The notes: a model not told the origin generated them from the sequence alone. Numbered from the stretch's first letter, positions 1-7,336 are shown. The stretch: 11,725 bases of DNA from Prevotella sp. (GCA_021204605.1 JAJPZD010000208.1:1-11725); one strand, 5' to 3'. Translations and numbers: made by a program.

Positions 1-1
1 A

Positions 2-1951
2 TCACTTTTTCTTGGGCTTTCTTCTTGCCCAGCCCTCCTCACTGAAATCAGGCTCTTCACCTTTCAGTTTCACGTCATGGTTCTGGAAGAACTGCCGCCA
101 GTCGTCTTTCTTGCCACTCTCGACAAACTCCTGCCTCTCGTTCCGGAGTTTCCTGCCGTTGCTGTTTTCTTCCTTTGCACGGCGATTTGACCTGCTCTCA
201 TGGCGGTTGTAAGTCCTGCCTTTGTCATTGTCATAAGCATGGTCTCTGTCACGCTTTCTGTCGCTGCCGCCACTGCGCAGGTTGCCTTTGTCTCTGTCCC
301 TGCGTTGTGATGGAGCACCCTGTTCAGCATCGTTGCAGCGCACCACACGCCCTTTGTATGTAGTGCCGTCAAGGGCGTTCATCACCTTTTTGGCATCCTT
401 TTCCGGCACTTCGATATAAGAGATTTTGCTAAGCAGGTCGATATGCCCCACTTCCTGCTTCTCCCTAATATGCTTGTTGATGAACTGCATCACCTCGCCA
501 GGGTAGAAGCCATCCGCCTTGCCGATGTTGAGGAACAAACGCCTATAACCCCGCTCTGCCTTATGGTTGCGCTCACCACGTTCTTTGGACTGGCGGTCGC
601 CCTTTTTCTTCTCACCCCTTGTAGAAGGTTTCAGTATTTCCGGTGCATCAGCATAGTAAGCGAGGAACTTACCGAACTCCATGCTCACAATCTTTTTTAT
701 GATGTCCTCTTTGTCAAAGAACTCGAAGTAGCGGTTGATGTCAGTCATGAACGGTTCAATCTCCTCGTTGTTCACATCTGTTTTGACAATATCGTCCATC
801 ACCTTGTAGAGTTGTTTCTTGCATATTTCCTGTGCCGATGGAATTTCCGCCTCGACGAAAGACTTGCCTATTTCCTTTTCAATGGCACGCATTTTGGTAC
901 GCTCACGGGAGTGTAGGATGCAAATAGAAGTTCCCTTCTTGCCGGCACGTCCAGTACGTCCGCTACGGTGAGTGTAGTATTCCACATCGTCAGGAAAGCC
1001 ATAGTTGATAACGTGAGTCAAATCATCTACGTCCAGTCCTCGTGCCGCCACGTCGGTAGCCACGAGCAGTTGAGTGAGGTGCTGGCGGAATTTCTGCATG
1101 GTGAGGTCCCTTTGAGGTTGCGACAGGTCGCCGTGCAGCGATTCAGCATTGTAGCCGTCTCGGATCAGTTTGTCGGCAATCTCCTGAGTCTCTTTTTTTG
1201 TTCTGCAGAAGATGATAGCATATATTTTCGGATAGTAGTCAACGATACGTTTCAGTGCGAGGTACTTGTCTTTTGCGTTGACCATAAAATAAATGTGGTT
1301 GACGTTTTCCGCGCCCTCGTTGCGGCTACCTATGACAATTTCCTTGTATTCGTGCAGGTAGTTTTTAGCAATTTTCTCTATCTCCTTGCTCATTGTAGCC
1401 GAGAAAAGCAGAGTGTTGCGGTCGGTAGGGACGCCTTCGAGTATCTCATCAATACTCTCTGAGAAACCCATGTTGAGCATCTCGTCAGCCTCATCAAGGA
1501 CCACGTTTCTCACGCCTTCCAATTTGGCAACCCCCCTGTGCATCAGATCTATGAGACGTCCAGGAGTGGCGACGATAATCTGAGCTCCAAGTCTCAACGC
1601 CTTGCATTGGTTTTCTATTGACGCTCCGCCATAGACGGGCACCACATGGACACCGTTCATATATTTAGAGAAATCTCTCAGGTCATCGGTAATCTGGAGG
1701 CACAGTTCCCTTGTGGGGCTGAGCACCAAGGCCTGTGTCTGGCAGACACGCATATCGCAGCGTTGCAATATTGGTATTCCAAACGCGGCTGTTTTACCCG
1801 TTCCAGTCTGTGCCAAAGCAATAACGTCGTTACGGTTTCCGAGTAAAAAAGGGATTACTTCTTCTTGTACGGGCATAGGTTTTTCAAACCCCATATCCGT
1901 TATGGCGCGTCGAATCTCTTCGCAGACACCAAGTTCTTCAAATGTTTTCAA
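2..1951 (-). CDS. deaD: DEAD-box ATP-dependent RNA helicase, DeaD/CsdA type with DbpA RNA-binding domain
   Basis: This cytoplasmic helicase unwinds RNA duplexes using ATP; family members act in ribosome assembly, cold adaptation and mRNA decay. Read from the TTG at 1951 it is 649 aa and opens MKTFEELGV. Visible motifs are the Q motif around residues 22-29, Walker A AQTGTGKT (47-54), PTREL (79-83), TPGR (129-132), DEAD (153-156), SAT (184-186), motif V ATDVAARGLD (298-307) and motif VI HRSGRTGRAG (328-337), so both RecA-like domains look intact. A DbpA-type RNA-binding domain lies at about 471-543, followed by a basic, Arg/Lys/Asp-rich tail. The frame stays open upstream to an ATG at 2042-2044, but that would add a Phe/Cys-rich leader lying upstream of the gene's own promoter (1977-2007), so TTG is preferred. 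The TGA stop is at bases 2-4, making the gene complete. It is divergent from the M20 gene. Confidence 0.95.
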   Translation of the reverse strand: MKTFEELGVCEEIRRAITDMGFEKPMPVQEEVIPFLLGNRNDVIALAQTGTGKTAAFGIPILQRCDMRVCQTQALVLSPTRELCLQITDDLRDFSKYMNGVHVVPVYGGASIENQCKALRLGAQIIVATPGRLIDLMHRGVAKLEGVRNVVLDEADEMLNMGFSESIDEILEGVPTDRNTLLFSATMSKEIEKIAKNYLHEYKEIVIGSRNEGAENVNHIYFMVNAKDKYLALKRIVDYYPKIYAIIFCRTKKETQEIADKLIRDGYNAESLHGDLSQPQRDLTMQKFRQHLTQLLVATDVAARGLDVDDLTHVINYGFPDDVEYYTHRSGRTGRAGKKGTSICILHSRERTKMRAIEKEIGKSFVEAEIPSAQEICKKQLYKVMDDIVKTDVNNEEIEPFMTDINRYFEFFDKEDIIKKIVSMEFGKFLAYYADAPEILKPSTRGEKKKGDRQSKERGERNHKAERGYRRLFLNIGKADGFYPGEVMQFINKHIREKQEVGHIDLLSKISYIEVPEKDAKKVMNALDGTTYKGRVVRCNDAEQGAPSQRRDRDKGNLRSGGSDRKRDRDHAYDNDKGRTYNRHESRSNRRAKEENSNGRKLRNERQEFVESGKKDDWRQFFQNHDVKLKGEEPDFSEEGWARRKPKKK

Positions 1952-1976
1952 CTGTAAAAATGTATTAATACGACTG

Positions 1977-2007
1977 CAAAGGTAATGTAAGAAATACAAA
2001 ATACAAA
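1977..2007 (-). promoter_or_regulatory. Bacteroides-type promoter for deaD
   Basis: Read on the minus strand this is TTTG (2004-2007), a 19-nt spacer, then TACCTTTG (1977-1984). It matches the Bacteroides sigma consensus TTTG/TAnnTTTG at both boxes. Transcription would begin roughly ten bases further left and reach the TTG start at 1951 after a very short leader. Confidence 0.7.
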
Positions 2008-2016
2008 ATTTTGCGT

Positions 2017-2024
2017 TAACTTTG
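2017..2024 (+). promoter_or_regulatory. Bacteroides-type -7 box for the M20 gene
   Basis: TAACTTTG is an exact match to TAnnTTTG, 26 nt before the ATG at 2051. No clear TTTG lies at the expected -33 spacing. The box sits only ten bases from the -33 element of the opposing deaD promoter, so the two promoters share the same short AT-rich stretch. Confidence 0.6.
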
Positions 2025-2050
2025 CATTTAAAATAAAAGCACAAAATATT

Positions 2051-3133
2051 ATGAAACAGCCAGATTACCTATGCGATGCCATCACGCTGTTACGGCAATT
2101 GATAGCCGTGCCGTCGTTGAGCAGGGAAGAGGCAAAAGCAGCCGATATTCTTGAGAAAACGGTTAACAGTTATGGTTTCAACTCAAATAGAGAGGGAAAC
2201 AACGTGTGGGTAATGAGCGATGATTTCAATGAGGAAAAGCCCACACTCCTGTTGAATGCGCATATAGATACTGTGAAGCCAGTGCCATCGTGGACTCGCG
2301 ACCCATTCTCGCCAGAGATTGAGGGCGATATGCTTTACGGTTTGGGTAGCAATGACTGTGGAGGCGGATTAGTGTCACTATTGCAGGCATTCCGTCAAAT
2401 AACATCGCATGAACAGAAATACAACACGATATACCTTGTTTCTGCAGAGGAGGAGGTTTCAGGCGAGAAAGGTATCAGGAAGGTATTGCCTATGCTGCCG
2501 AGTATTGAAGTTGCTGTTGTAGGAGAGCCAACCGGCATGCAGCCGGCGATTGCCGAGAAGGGTTTGATGGTGGTGGATGCTACGGTCAGGGGAGTGTCGG
2601 GTCATGCAGCACGAGGTGAGGGTGTGAATGCCATATACGAGGCAATGGACGACCTTGTGTGGTTGCGCGACTATCATTTTGCGAAGGTCAGTGCGCTGTT
2701 GGGAGAGACATTGATGAACGTAACGATATTGAATGCAGGGATGCAGCACAATGTGATTCCCGATGAGTGCAGTTTCACTATCGACATTCGCACGAATGAA
2801 TATTACAAGAATGAGGAAGTTTTCGAGTTTCTCTGTTGCAAGTTGAAGAGCGAATTAAAAGCCCGGTCATTCCACCTACATTCATCATGTATCAGTAAGG
2901 ACAATCCATTGATACGCCGTTGTGAGGTCATGGGGATGAAGCCATTCGGTTCGCCAACCTTGTCAGACCAGGCCCTGATGCGTTTTCCGTCATTCAAGTT
3001 AGGTCCTGGAGAATCCTCCCGTTCCCATTCCGCCGATGAGTATATCAAAATCAGTGAGATAAGAGAAGGTATCGACACATACATCAGGTTGCTTGATGGC
3101 AGTGATTTGTGCATACCAGAGAGCAATAAATGA
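2051..3133 (+). CDS. argE: M20-family zinc deacylase, ArgE-like (N-acyl-ornithine/citrulline deacylase)
   Basis: This is a 360-aa cytoplasmic M20 metallohydrolase that cleaves an N-acyl group from an amino acid. The metal and catalytic residues of the family are all visible: H71 and D73 in NAHIDTV, D102 in GSNDCGG, E133/E134 in SAEEEVSG, E159 in VGEPT and H326 in RSHSADE. The dimerisation-domain motif GVSGHAARGEG also follows the family pattern. The overall sequence resembles the protein Bacteroidales use in arginine synthesis. In Bacteroides that pathway runs through N-succinylated intermediates, so the substrate may be N-succinyl- or N-acetyl-citrulline/ornithine. No other arginine gene is nearby, so the substrate is inferred from resemblance only. 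DapE (succinyl-diaminopimelate) or a peptidase role is less likely. The ATG at 2051 follows a -7 box at 2017-2024 and is the only sensible start. Confidence 0.85.
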   Translation: MKQPDYLCDAITLLRQLIAVPSLSREEAKAADILEKTVNSYGFNSNREGNNVWVMSDDFNEEKPTLLLNAHIDTVKPVPSWTRDPFSPEIEGDMLYGLGSNDCGGGLVSLLQAFRQITSHEQKYNTIYLVSAEEEVSGEKGIRKVLPMLPSIEVAVVGEPTGMQPAIAEKGLMVVDATVRGVSGHAARGEGVNAIYEAMDDLVWLRDYHFAKVSALLGETLMNVTILNAGMQHNVIPDECSFTIDIRTNEYYKNEEVFEFLCCKLKSELKARSFHLHSSCISKDNPLIRRCEVMGMKPFGSPTLSDQALMRFPSFKLGPGESSRSHSADEYIKISEIREGIDTYIRLLDGSDLCIPESNK

Positions 3134-3184
3134 AAATAAAGAAAAAATTTCAATTATAAATACGTAAATCTGAATTTATTTCTA

Positions 3185-3192
3185 TATATTTG
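3185..3192 (+). promoter_or_regulatory. Candidate -7 box upstream of the methyltransferase-like gene
   Basis: TATATTTG matches TAnnTTTG. It lies in the 153-bp gap after the M20 gene, about 95 nt before the ATG at 3287. No good -33 TTTG is visible. If it is used, the transcript carries a leader of roughly 85 nt holding a mini-ORF and a hairpin. Confidence 0.45.
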
Positions 3193-3252
3193 CATTGTGT
3201 CATTATTGCTATGGAAAAATACGATACAAGCGGTCTTGCCGTATAAAAGAGT

Positions 3253-3276
3253 TAACCTTGTTTAGGAACAATGTTA
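3253..3276 (+). other. Leader hairpin just before the methyltransferase-like gene
   Basis: TAACcTTGTT and AACAAtGTTA pair as a ten-position stem with one internal mismatch around a four-base TAGG loop. The stem ends ten nucleotides before the ATG at 3287, so it could hide or expose the start region. There is no following T tract, so it is not a terminator. Function is inferred from position only. Confidence 0.35.
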
Positions 3277-3286
3277 GGAATGATGA

Positions 3287-3922
3287 ATGGTACAATCAGT
3301 AAAGCGTGAGGGTTGGGCATATTGGTTCAAGAGTAGGATAGTGAGGCTAAGCAGGCTTAGTCACAGTCAGGGATTTGGCGTGCAGTCGCCTTGGGCGTTC
3401 AAGATGGTTCGCAACGTGATTAACGGGCGCGAGCATCATGAGGAGTACGACAGACTGCGTTATGAATATCCGCGACTTAGAGCCATGACGCGCAAGCTGT
3501 GCGAGCTTAGTTTTCGTCTGTCGAGCTATGTTCAACCGCGAAACGTAATTGATTTCGGGGAGTCTGTCGGTCCTTACGAGGCATACATCAAGGCAGGATA
3601 TAGAGAGGCAAATTGTATTTTGGTGCCATGCGAGGAGAGAGAGGGCGAGTATCAACGTATGCTAAGTACATATCGAGATGTTGATATGTTGAGGCTTGGT
3701 CCATTTGGTGATTTCCACCGTTTTGCGCAGCTTGCCTCATTGAACGTGCGCAACGGATCTGTGTTTATGATAGAAGGCATACACGAGAGCAAGGAGGCGC
3801 GAGCGTTGTGGAAGGAGATATTGAGAGATTGGCAGAATGTGGTGACATTCGATCTTTATTATTGCGGTTTGGTGTTTTTTGATGCCAAGCGTTACAAGCA
3901 GAATTATATTATTAATTTTTAA
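3287..3922 (+). CDS. Methyltransferase-like protein of Bacteroidota, degenerate SAM motif
   Basis: This 211-aa protein has no signal peptide and is probably cytoplasmic. It has the layout of a Bacteroidota family often annotated as class I SAM-dependent methyltransferase: a basic N-terminus with GFGVQSPWAF (compare the GxHSPF motif of that family), a central beta-strand/glycine region NVIDFGESVGPYEAY where SAM motif I would be, and a C-terminal strand pair ending FDLYYCGLVFFD then KQNYIINF. In active enzymes motif I normally carries a Gly-rich E/DxGxxxG loop. Here it is altered, so catalysis is doubtful. The gene lies 12 nt before the cobalamin adenosyltransferase and is probably co-transcribed with it, but the pairing does not reveal a substrate. 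The family assignment is from remembered pattern resemblance and is moderate; a function cannot be given. Confidence 0.7.
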   Translation: MVQSVKREGWAYWFKSRIVRLSRLSHSQGFGVQSPWAFKMVRNVINGREHHEEYDRLRYEYPRLRAMTRKLCELSFRLSSYVQPRNVIDFGESVGPYEAYIKAGYREANCILVPCEEREGEYQRMLSTYRDVDMLRLGPFGDFHRFAQLASLNVRNGSVFMIEGIHESKEARALWKEILRDWQNVVTFDLYYCGLVFFDAKRYKQNYIINF

Positions 3923-3934
3923 TCCATTACGGCT

Positions 3935-4498
3935 ATGAGAATTACGAAAGTATATACAAGGAGTGGAGATCACGGCACGACAGGACTTGTCGGTGGTGTG
4001 AAAGTGAGGAAGACCAACTCACGTATAGAGGCCTACGGCACTGTTGACGAGTTGAGTGCCAATTTAGGTTTGTTGGCATCGTTTATGAAGGATGGAGAGG
4101 ATAAGGACTTGATTTTAAGGACGCAGCGCAACCTATTCACGGTCTGTTCATATCTTGCGACCGACAAGACGCAGACCCAGTTGGCACCTTCATACACCCT
4201 TGCCGCTGAGGAGGTGAAGAAATTGGAGGATGAGATTGACGTTATCAATGCGAACATACCTCCGCAGACAAAGTTTATATTGCCAGGAGGTTCACATGTT
4301 GCGGCGATAGCGCATGTATGCCGCACGGTGTGCCGTCGAGCAGAGCGGAGGATATTTTTCTTGGGAGAGACGACGGAGCTTGATCCGGAGGTATTGCAAT
4401 ACATCAACCGTTTGTCGGACTATCTTTTTGTATTAGCGAGGAAGTTGAATTTCATTGTAGGAGTGCGTGAGAGCGTGTGGGAGAAATCCGTGAAATGA
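3935..4498 (+). CDS. pduO: ATP:cob(I)alamin adenosyltransferase, PduO/MMAB type
   Basis: This 187-aa enzyme transfers the adenosyl group of ATP to cob(I)alamin, making adenosylcobalamin for B12-dependent mutases in the cytoplasm. Family hallmarks are clear: the N-terminal ATP loop VYTRSGDHGTTGLVGG (residues 6-21), RIEAYGTVDEL (30-40), the Arg-rich helix VCRRAERR (132-139) and NRLSDYLFVLAR starting at N158. The length is normal for a trimeric PduO-type protein, and the sequence is unlike the CobA/BtuR or EutT families. The usual TRTGD reads TRSGD here, a conservative change. The start ATG lies 12 nt after the preceding gene, so the two probably form one operon. No cobalamin riboswitch, other B12 gene or mutase gene is visible in the window, so the enzyme probably serves methylmalonyl-CoA mutase or a similar enzyme elsewhere. 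Confidence 0.93.
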   Translation: MRITKVYTRSGDHGTTGLVGGVKVRKTNSRIEAYGTVDELSANLGLLASFMKDGEDKDLILRTQRNLFTVCSYLATDKTQTQLAPSYTLAAEEVKKLEDEIDVINANIPPQTKFILPGGSHVAAIAHVCRTVCRRAERRIFFLGETTELDPEVLQYINRLSDYLFVLARKLNFIVGVRESVWEKSVK

Positions 4499-4519
4499 TT
4501 AAAAAATATTATTTTTTAA
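4499..4519. repeat. AT-only palindrome after the adenosyltransferase gene
   Basis: TTAAAAAATA and TATTTTTTAA form a perfect 10-bp inverted repeat around a single T (4509), directly after the stop at 4496-4498 and just before the promoter of the small acidic gene. It may be a weak transcript end or a regulator site. AT-rich chance symmetry is also possible. Confidence 0.4.
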
Positions 4520-4526
4520 GGTATAA

Positions 4527-4557
4527 GTTGGTATTAGGAAAAAATATATTACTTTTG
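4527..4557 (+). promoter_or_regulatory. Bacteroides-type promoter of the small DUF2795-like gene
   Basis: GTTG (4527-4530), a 19-nt spacer and TACTTTTG (4550-4557) match TTTG/TAnnTTTG with one mismatch in the -33 box. The ATG at 4587 follows about 30 nt later. Confidence 0.65.
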
Positions 4558-4586
4558 CGGCGGATAATAACGTAAATCAAAAAGGT

Positions 4587-4808
4587 ATGTATTGGACACT
4601 TGAATTAGCTTCTAAGCTTGAGGATGCGCCCTGGCCAGCAACCAAAGACGAGTTGATAGATTACGCAATCCGTTCAGGCGCGCCCCTTGAAGTGCTGGAA
4701 AACTTGCAGGAGATAGAAGACGAGGGAGATGTATATGAGAGTATCGAGGACATTTGGCCCGACTATCCCACGAAGGAAGATTTTCTGTTCAATGAAGATG
4801 AATATTGA
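4587..4808 (+). CDS. Small acidic DUF2795-family protein
   Basis: This 73-aa cytoplasmic protein has 22 Asp/Glu against only 4 Lys/Arg and no signal peptide or membrane segment. Its first half, with WTLELASKLEDAPWP, a TKDELIDYAIRSGAP helix and VLENLQEIED, follows the DUF2795 pattern (a short helical domain with W/P and DEL signatures) common in Bacteroidota. The second half is an acidic stretch with WPDYPTKEDF. The function of the family is unknown. It has its own promoter at 4527-4557 and is followed three bases after the stop codon by a strong terminator, so it appears to be a single-gene transcript. Its position next to the secretion operon may be chance. The family call rests on remembered motif resemblance. 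That it is a real gene is strongly supported by the boxed promoter, clean ORF and terminator. Confidence 0.85.
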   Translation: MYWTLELASKLEDAPWPATKDELIDYAIRSGAPLEVLENLQEIEDEGDVYESIEDIWPDYPTKEDFLFNEDEY

Positions 4809-4811
4809 CAC

Positions 4812-4848
4812 AAAGGGCTACCCGATAGTAGGGTAGCTCTTTTCTTTA
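4812..4848 (+). terminator. Intrinsic terminator after the DUF2795-like gene
   Basis: A 12-bp stem (4812-4823 paired with 4831-4842, one G-T wobble) encloses a seven-base GATAGTA loop, and the right arm runs into a T-rich tract. It starts three bases after the stop codon and insulates the T9SS operon from upstream transcription. Confidence 0.88.
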
Positions 4849-4936
4849 TACTGTTTTGGAGAGCTGTTCAGTGTTGAGATGTCTCAAAATAGCATTACAA
4901 ATTACAATAAAACTTACTCCGTTGCGTTATAAAGTC

Positions 4937-5875
4937 GTGCGAAAACGTCTTTTAATAATAGTTGTGACGGTGTTTATGGCTGTTGCCGAAGTGAGGGGTC
5001 AGTATGATGCGTCTTTCAGTCATTACTGGGATATGGAGCCATACTTTAATCCCGGTTCTGTTGGTAAGGAGTCGAAACTGAGTGTTGTAGGCGCATACGC
5101 TATGGATTTTGTAGGCTTTGAGAACAATCCGAAGACGATGTACGTGGGAGCTGACATGCCCATTTACTTTTTGAAGAGTTACCATGGAGTTGGGGCATCG
5201 ATAGTGAACGACCAGATAGGACTTTTCACCCATCAGAGGTTTGCCATTCAATACGCCTATAAGCACAAGTTGTTTGGAGGCGTGATAAGTGCTGGTGTGC
5301 AGATAGGACTTCTCAACGAGGGTTTCAAGGGGAGCGATCTTGATCTTGATGATGCGAGTGATCCTGCATTTTCGTCGTCGGATATCAACGGAAATTCGTT
5401 TGACTTAGGATTTGGGCTGTATTACACGCGCAAGAGGTGGTACGTGGGCATATCTGCTCAGCATCTCACTGCGCCGTTAGTAAATCTTGGGACCACCAAC
5501 GAGTTGCAGATAGACAGGACATATTATTTGACAGGCGGATACAATATAAAGTTAAGAAATCCGTTTTTATCAATACACCCAACAGCGTTGTTGCGTTCAG
5601 ACGGAGTTGCATACAGGGCAGATGTTTCAGGTCGTTTGGTATATACCCATGAGAAGAAGATGATGTACATAGGTTTGTCGTACAGTCCGACCAATTCAGT
5701 TACGATACTTTTTGGCGGCAGTTTTCATGGCATCAACTTGGGTTACAGTTATGAGATGTACACATCGGCGATAAGCGTGGGCAATGGCAGTCATGAGCTG
5801 TTTGTCCAGTACCAGATGGACTTAAACCTTGTGAAGAAAGGAAAGAACAAACATAAAAGTGTGAGAATACTATAA
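4937..5875 (+). CDS. porP: T9SS outer-membrane protein PorP (PorP/SprF family)
   Basis: PorP/SprF proteins are outer-membrane proteins that associate with the type IX secretion machinery in Bacteroidota. The mature start QYDASFSHYWDMEPYFNPG has the family pattern Q-x-(D)xxFSxY...YFNPG, many alternating beta-strands follow, and the C-terminus ends KHKSVRIL. From the GTG at 4937 the protein is 312 aa, the usual family length. It begins with a basic n-region (RKR), a hydrophobic core and a VRG|Q cleavage site near residue 21. There is no in-frame ATG ahead of the signal peptide (the first, at 4976, would cut it), so the start must be non-ATG: GTG 4937 is preferred, TTG 4922 is possible, and TTG 4856 would put 27 extra residues before the signal. 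It is the first gene of the por operon, three nt before porK. No TAnnTTTG box was found between the terminator and the start. Confidence 0.9.
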   Translation: MRKRLLIIVVTVFMAVAEVRGQYDASFSHYWDMEPYFNPGSVGKESKLSVVGAYAMDFVGFENNPKTMYVGADMPIYFLKSYHGVGASIVNDQIGLFTHQRFAIQYAYKHKLFGGVISAGVQIGLLNEGFKGSDLDLDDASDPAFSSSDINGNSFDLGFGLYYTRKRWYVGISAQHLTAPLVNLGTTNELQIDRTYYLTGGYNIKLRNPFLSIHPTALLRSDGVAYRADVSGRLVYTHEKKMMYIGLSYSPTNSVTILFGGSFHGINLGYSYEMYTSAISVGNGSHELFVQYQMDLNLVKKGKNKHKSVRIL

Positions 5876-5878
5876 ATT

Positions 5879-7336
5879 ATGAATAAGAGAAAAAGTATTT
5901 TGTTCATTGGCGTTGCCGTTTATCTTGCGGTACTGACAGGATGTGCAGGAAGCAAGTTGTCTTCCTCCACGAGTCGTGGAGGAGAGGTTACGGGTGTCAG
6001 TGGCAAAGGTTTCACGGAGCCAACCCCCTACGGTATGACGCAGATAAAGCGAGGATTTCTGAAGATGGGACTTGAGAAGGAGGACAGTTTATGGGGGAAG
6101 CAGACGCCGTATAAGGAGATTTCCGTTGATGGTTTCTGGATGGATGAGACGGAGGTTACCAATTCAAAGTACAGGCAGTTTGTGTATTGGGTTCGCGACT
6201 CCATACTGCGTACGCGTCTTGCGGATCCGTCGTATGGAGGAGATGAGTCATATATGATTACGGAGGACAAGAACGGAGATCCAGTTACACCCCATTTGAA
6301 TTGGAAGAAGTCGTTGCCTCGGAAGCCAAATGAGGATGAGAAGCGAGCCTACGAGAGTCTATATGTCACCAATCCAGTTACGGGAGAGAAGATGCTTGAT
6401 GCCTCCCAGATGAACTATCGTTATGAAGTTTACGATTATACTACGGCAGCCCTTCGCCGTAACCGTTTGAATCCGGAGGAGCGGAATTTGAACACGGATG
6501 TGGCAGTGAATCCCAATGAGGAAGTGATGATATCGAAGGACACGGCATATATAGATGATGAAGGGCGCATAATAAGGGAGACTATCGACCGTCCACTCAG
6601 TGGGCCGTGGGATTTTCTCAATACATATATAGTTAATGTGTATCCAGATACCACCTGTTGGGTTAACGATTTTGTAAATTCGGACAATGAATCGTATATG
6701 CGTTTGTATTTCAGCAGTCCCACCTATAACGACTATCCAGTTGTGGGTGTTACGTGGGAGCAGGCGGTGGCGTTTTGTGCGTGGCGTACCGATTATCTGT
6801 TGAAGGGGCTTGGCAAGGAGGCGCGGTATATTCAGCGTTACCGTTTGCCGACAGAGGCAGAGTGGGAGTATGCCGCACGAGGCAAGGATGGGAATGAGTT
6901 TCCGTGGGAGAATGAGGATGTAAAGAACGATAAGGGATGTTTTTTCGCCAATTTCAAGCCCGACAAGGGAAACTACACGTTGGATGGCAACCTAATAACC
7001 AGTCGTGCGGGTCAGTTTTCCGCCAATTCCAATGGACTGTATGATATGGCTGGAAATGTAGCGGAGTGGACGAGCACGACATACACGGAGGCAGGAATTG
7101 ATGCGATGAACGATTTGAATCCGGAGTTGCGATACAATGCAGCGAAGGAAGATCCGTACGCATTGAAGAAGAAGAGCGTGCGCGGTGGTTCTTGGAAAGA
7201 TCCTGAGTCATACATCCGTTCAGCCTGGCGGACATGGGAGTACCAGAATCAGCCACGCAGTTATATAGGTTTCCGCTGTGTGAGAAGTTTGGCAAGCACA
7301 ACAAGTACAAAACAAAAAGGGAGCAAGAAGAAATAA
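5879..7336 (+). CDS. porK: T9SS ring lipoprotein PorK (GldK), inactive FGE-sulfatase fold
   Basis: PorK/GldK is an outer-membrane lipoprotein facing the periplasm that assembles with PorN into the large ring beneath the outer membrane. The 485-aa product has a lipoprotein signal ending in the lipobox LTGC (C22). A formylglycine-generating-enzyme-like (SUMF1) domain follows, with GFWMDETEVTNSKYRQF, RLPTEAEWEYAARG (322-335), GNVAEW (392-397), RGGSW (435-439) and a final GFRCVRS (C467). Between the first and later FGE motifs, roughly residues 110-285, lies a long charged insertion of the kind seen in GldK/PorK. The paired active-site cysteines of true FGE are absent from the region after RGGSW, which fits a structural rather than catalytic role. 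The ATG lies three nt after porP, and the TAA stop shares its last A with the porL start. Confidence 0.95.
   Translation: MNKRKSILFIGVAVYLAVLTGCAGSKLSSSTSRGGEVTGVSGKGFTEPTPYGMTQIKRGFLKMGLEKEDSLWGKQTPYKEISVDGFWMDETEVTNSKYRQFVYWVRDSILRTRLADPSYGGDESYMITEDKNGDPVTPHLNWKKSLPRKPNEDEKRAYESLYVTNPVTGEKMLDASQMNYRYEVYDYTTAALRRNRLNPEERNLNTDVAVNPNEEVMISKDTAYIDDEGRIIRETIDRPLSGPWDFLNTYIVNVYPDTTCWVNDFVNSDNESYMRLYFSSPTYNDYPVVGVTWEQAVAFCAWRTDYLLKGLGKEARYIQRYRLPTEAEWEYAARGKDGNEFPWENEDVKNDKGCFFANFKPDKGNYTLDGNLITSRAGQFSANSNGLYDMAGNVAEWTSTTYTEAGIDAMNDLNPELRYNAAKEDPYALKKKSVRGGSWKDPESYIRSAWRTWEYQNQPRSYIGFRCVRSLASTTSTKQKGSKKK

Noticed and set aside
968..1462. 164-codon open frame opposite deaD
   Set aside because: It is the antisense shadow of conserved helicase motifs V, VI and III; it has no family resemblance and no promoter.
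1952..2044. Extended N-terminus of the helicase from an ATG at 2042-2044
   Set aside because: The extra 31 residues are Phe/Cys-rich and unlike DEAD-box proteins, and they overlap and precede the deaD promoter. The family's usual start falls at the TTG of 1951.
3923..3934. Possible cobalamin riboswitch before the adenosyltransferase
   Set aside because: Only 12 nt separate it from the preceding gene, and no B12-box-like sequence was seen in the leader at 3134-3286.
4856..4936. TTG-initiated extension of PorP
   Set aside because: It would put 27 residues before the signal peptide. GTG 4937 (or TTG 4922) gives a normal signal and length.
7234..7335. 34-residue N-terminal extension of PorL
   Set aside because: It lies entirely within the conserved end of porK in another frame. 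The family start matches the ATG at 7336, which overlaps the porK stop.
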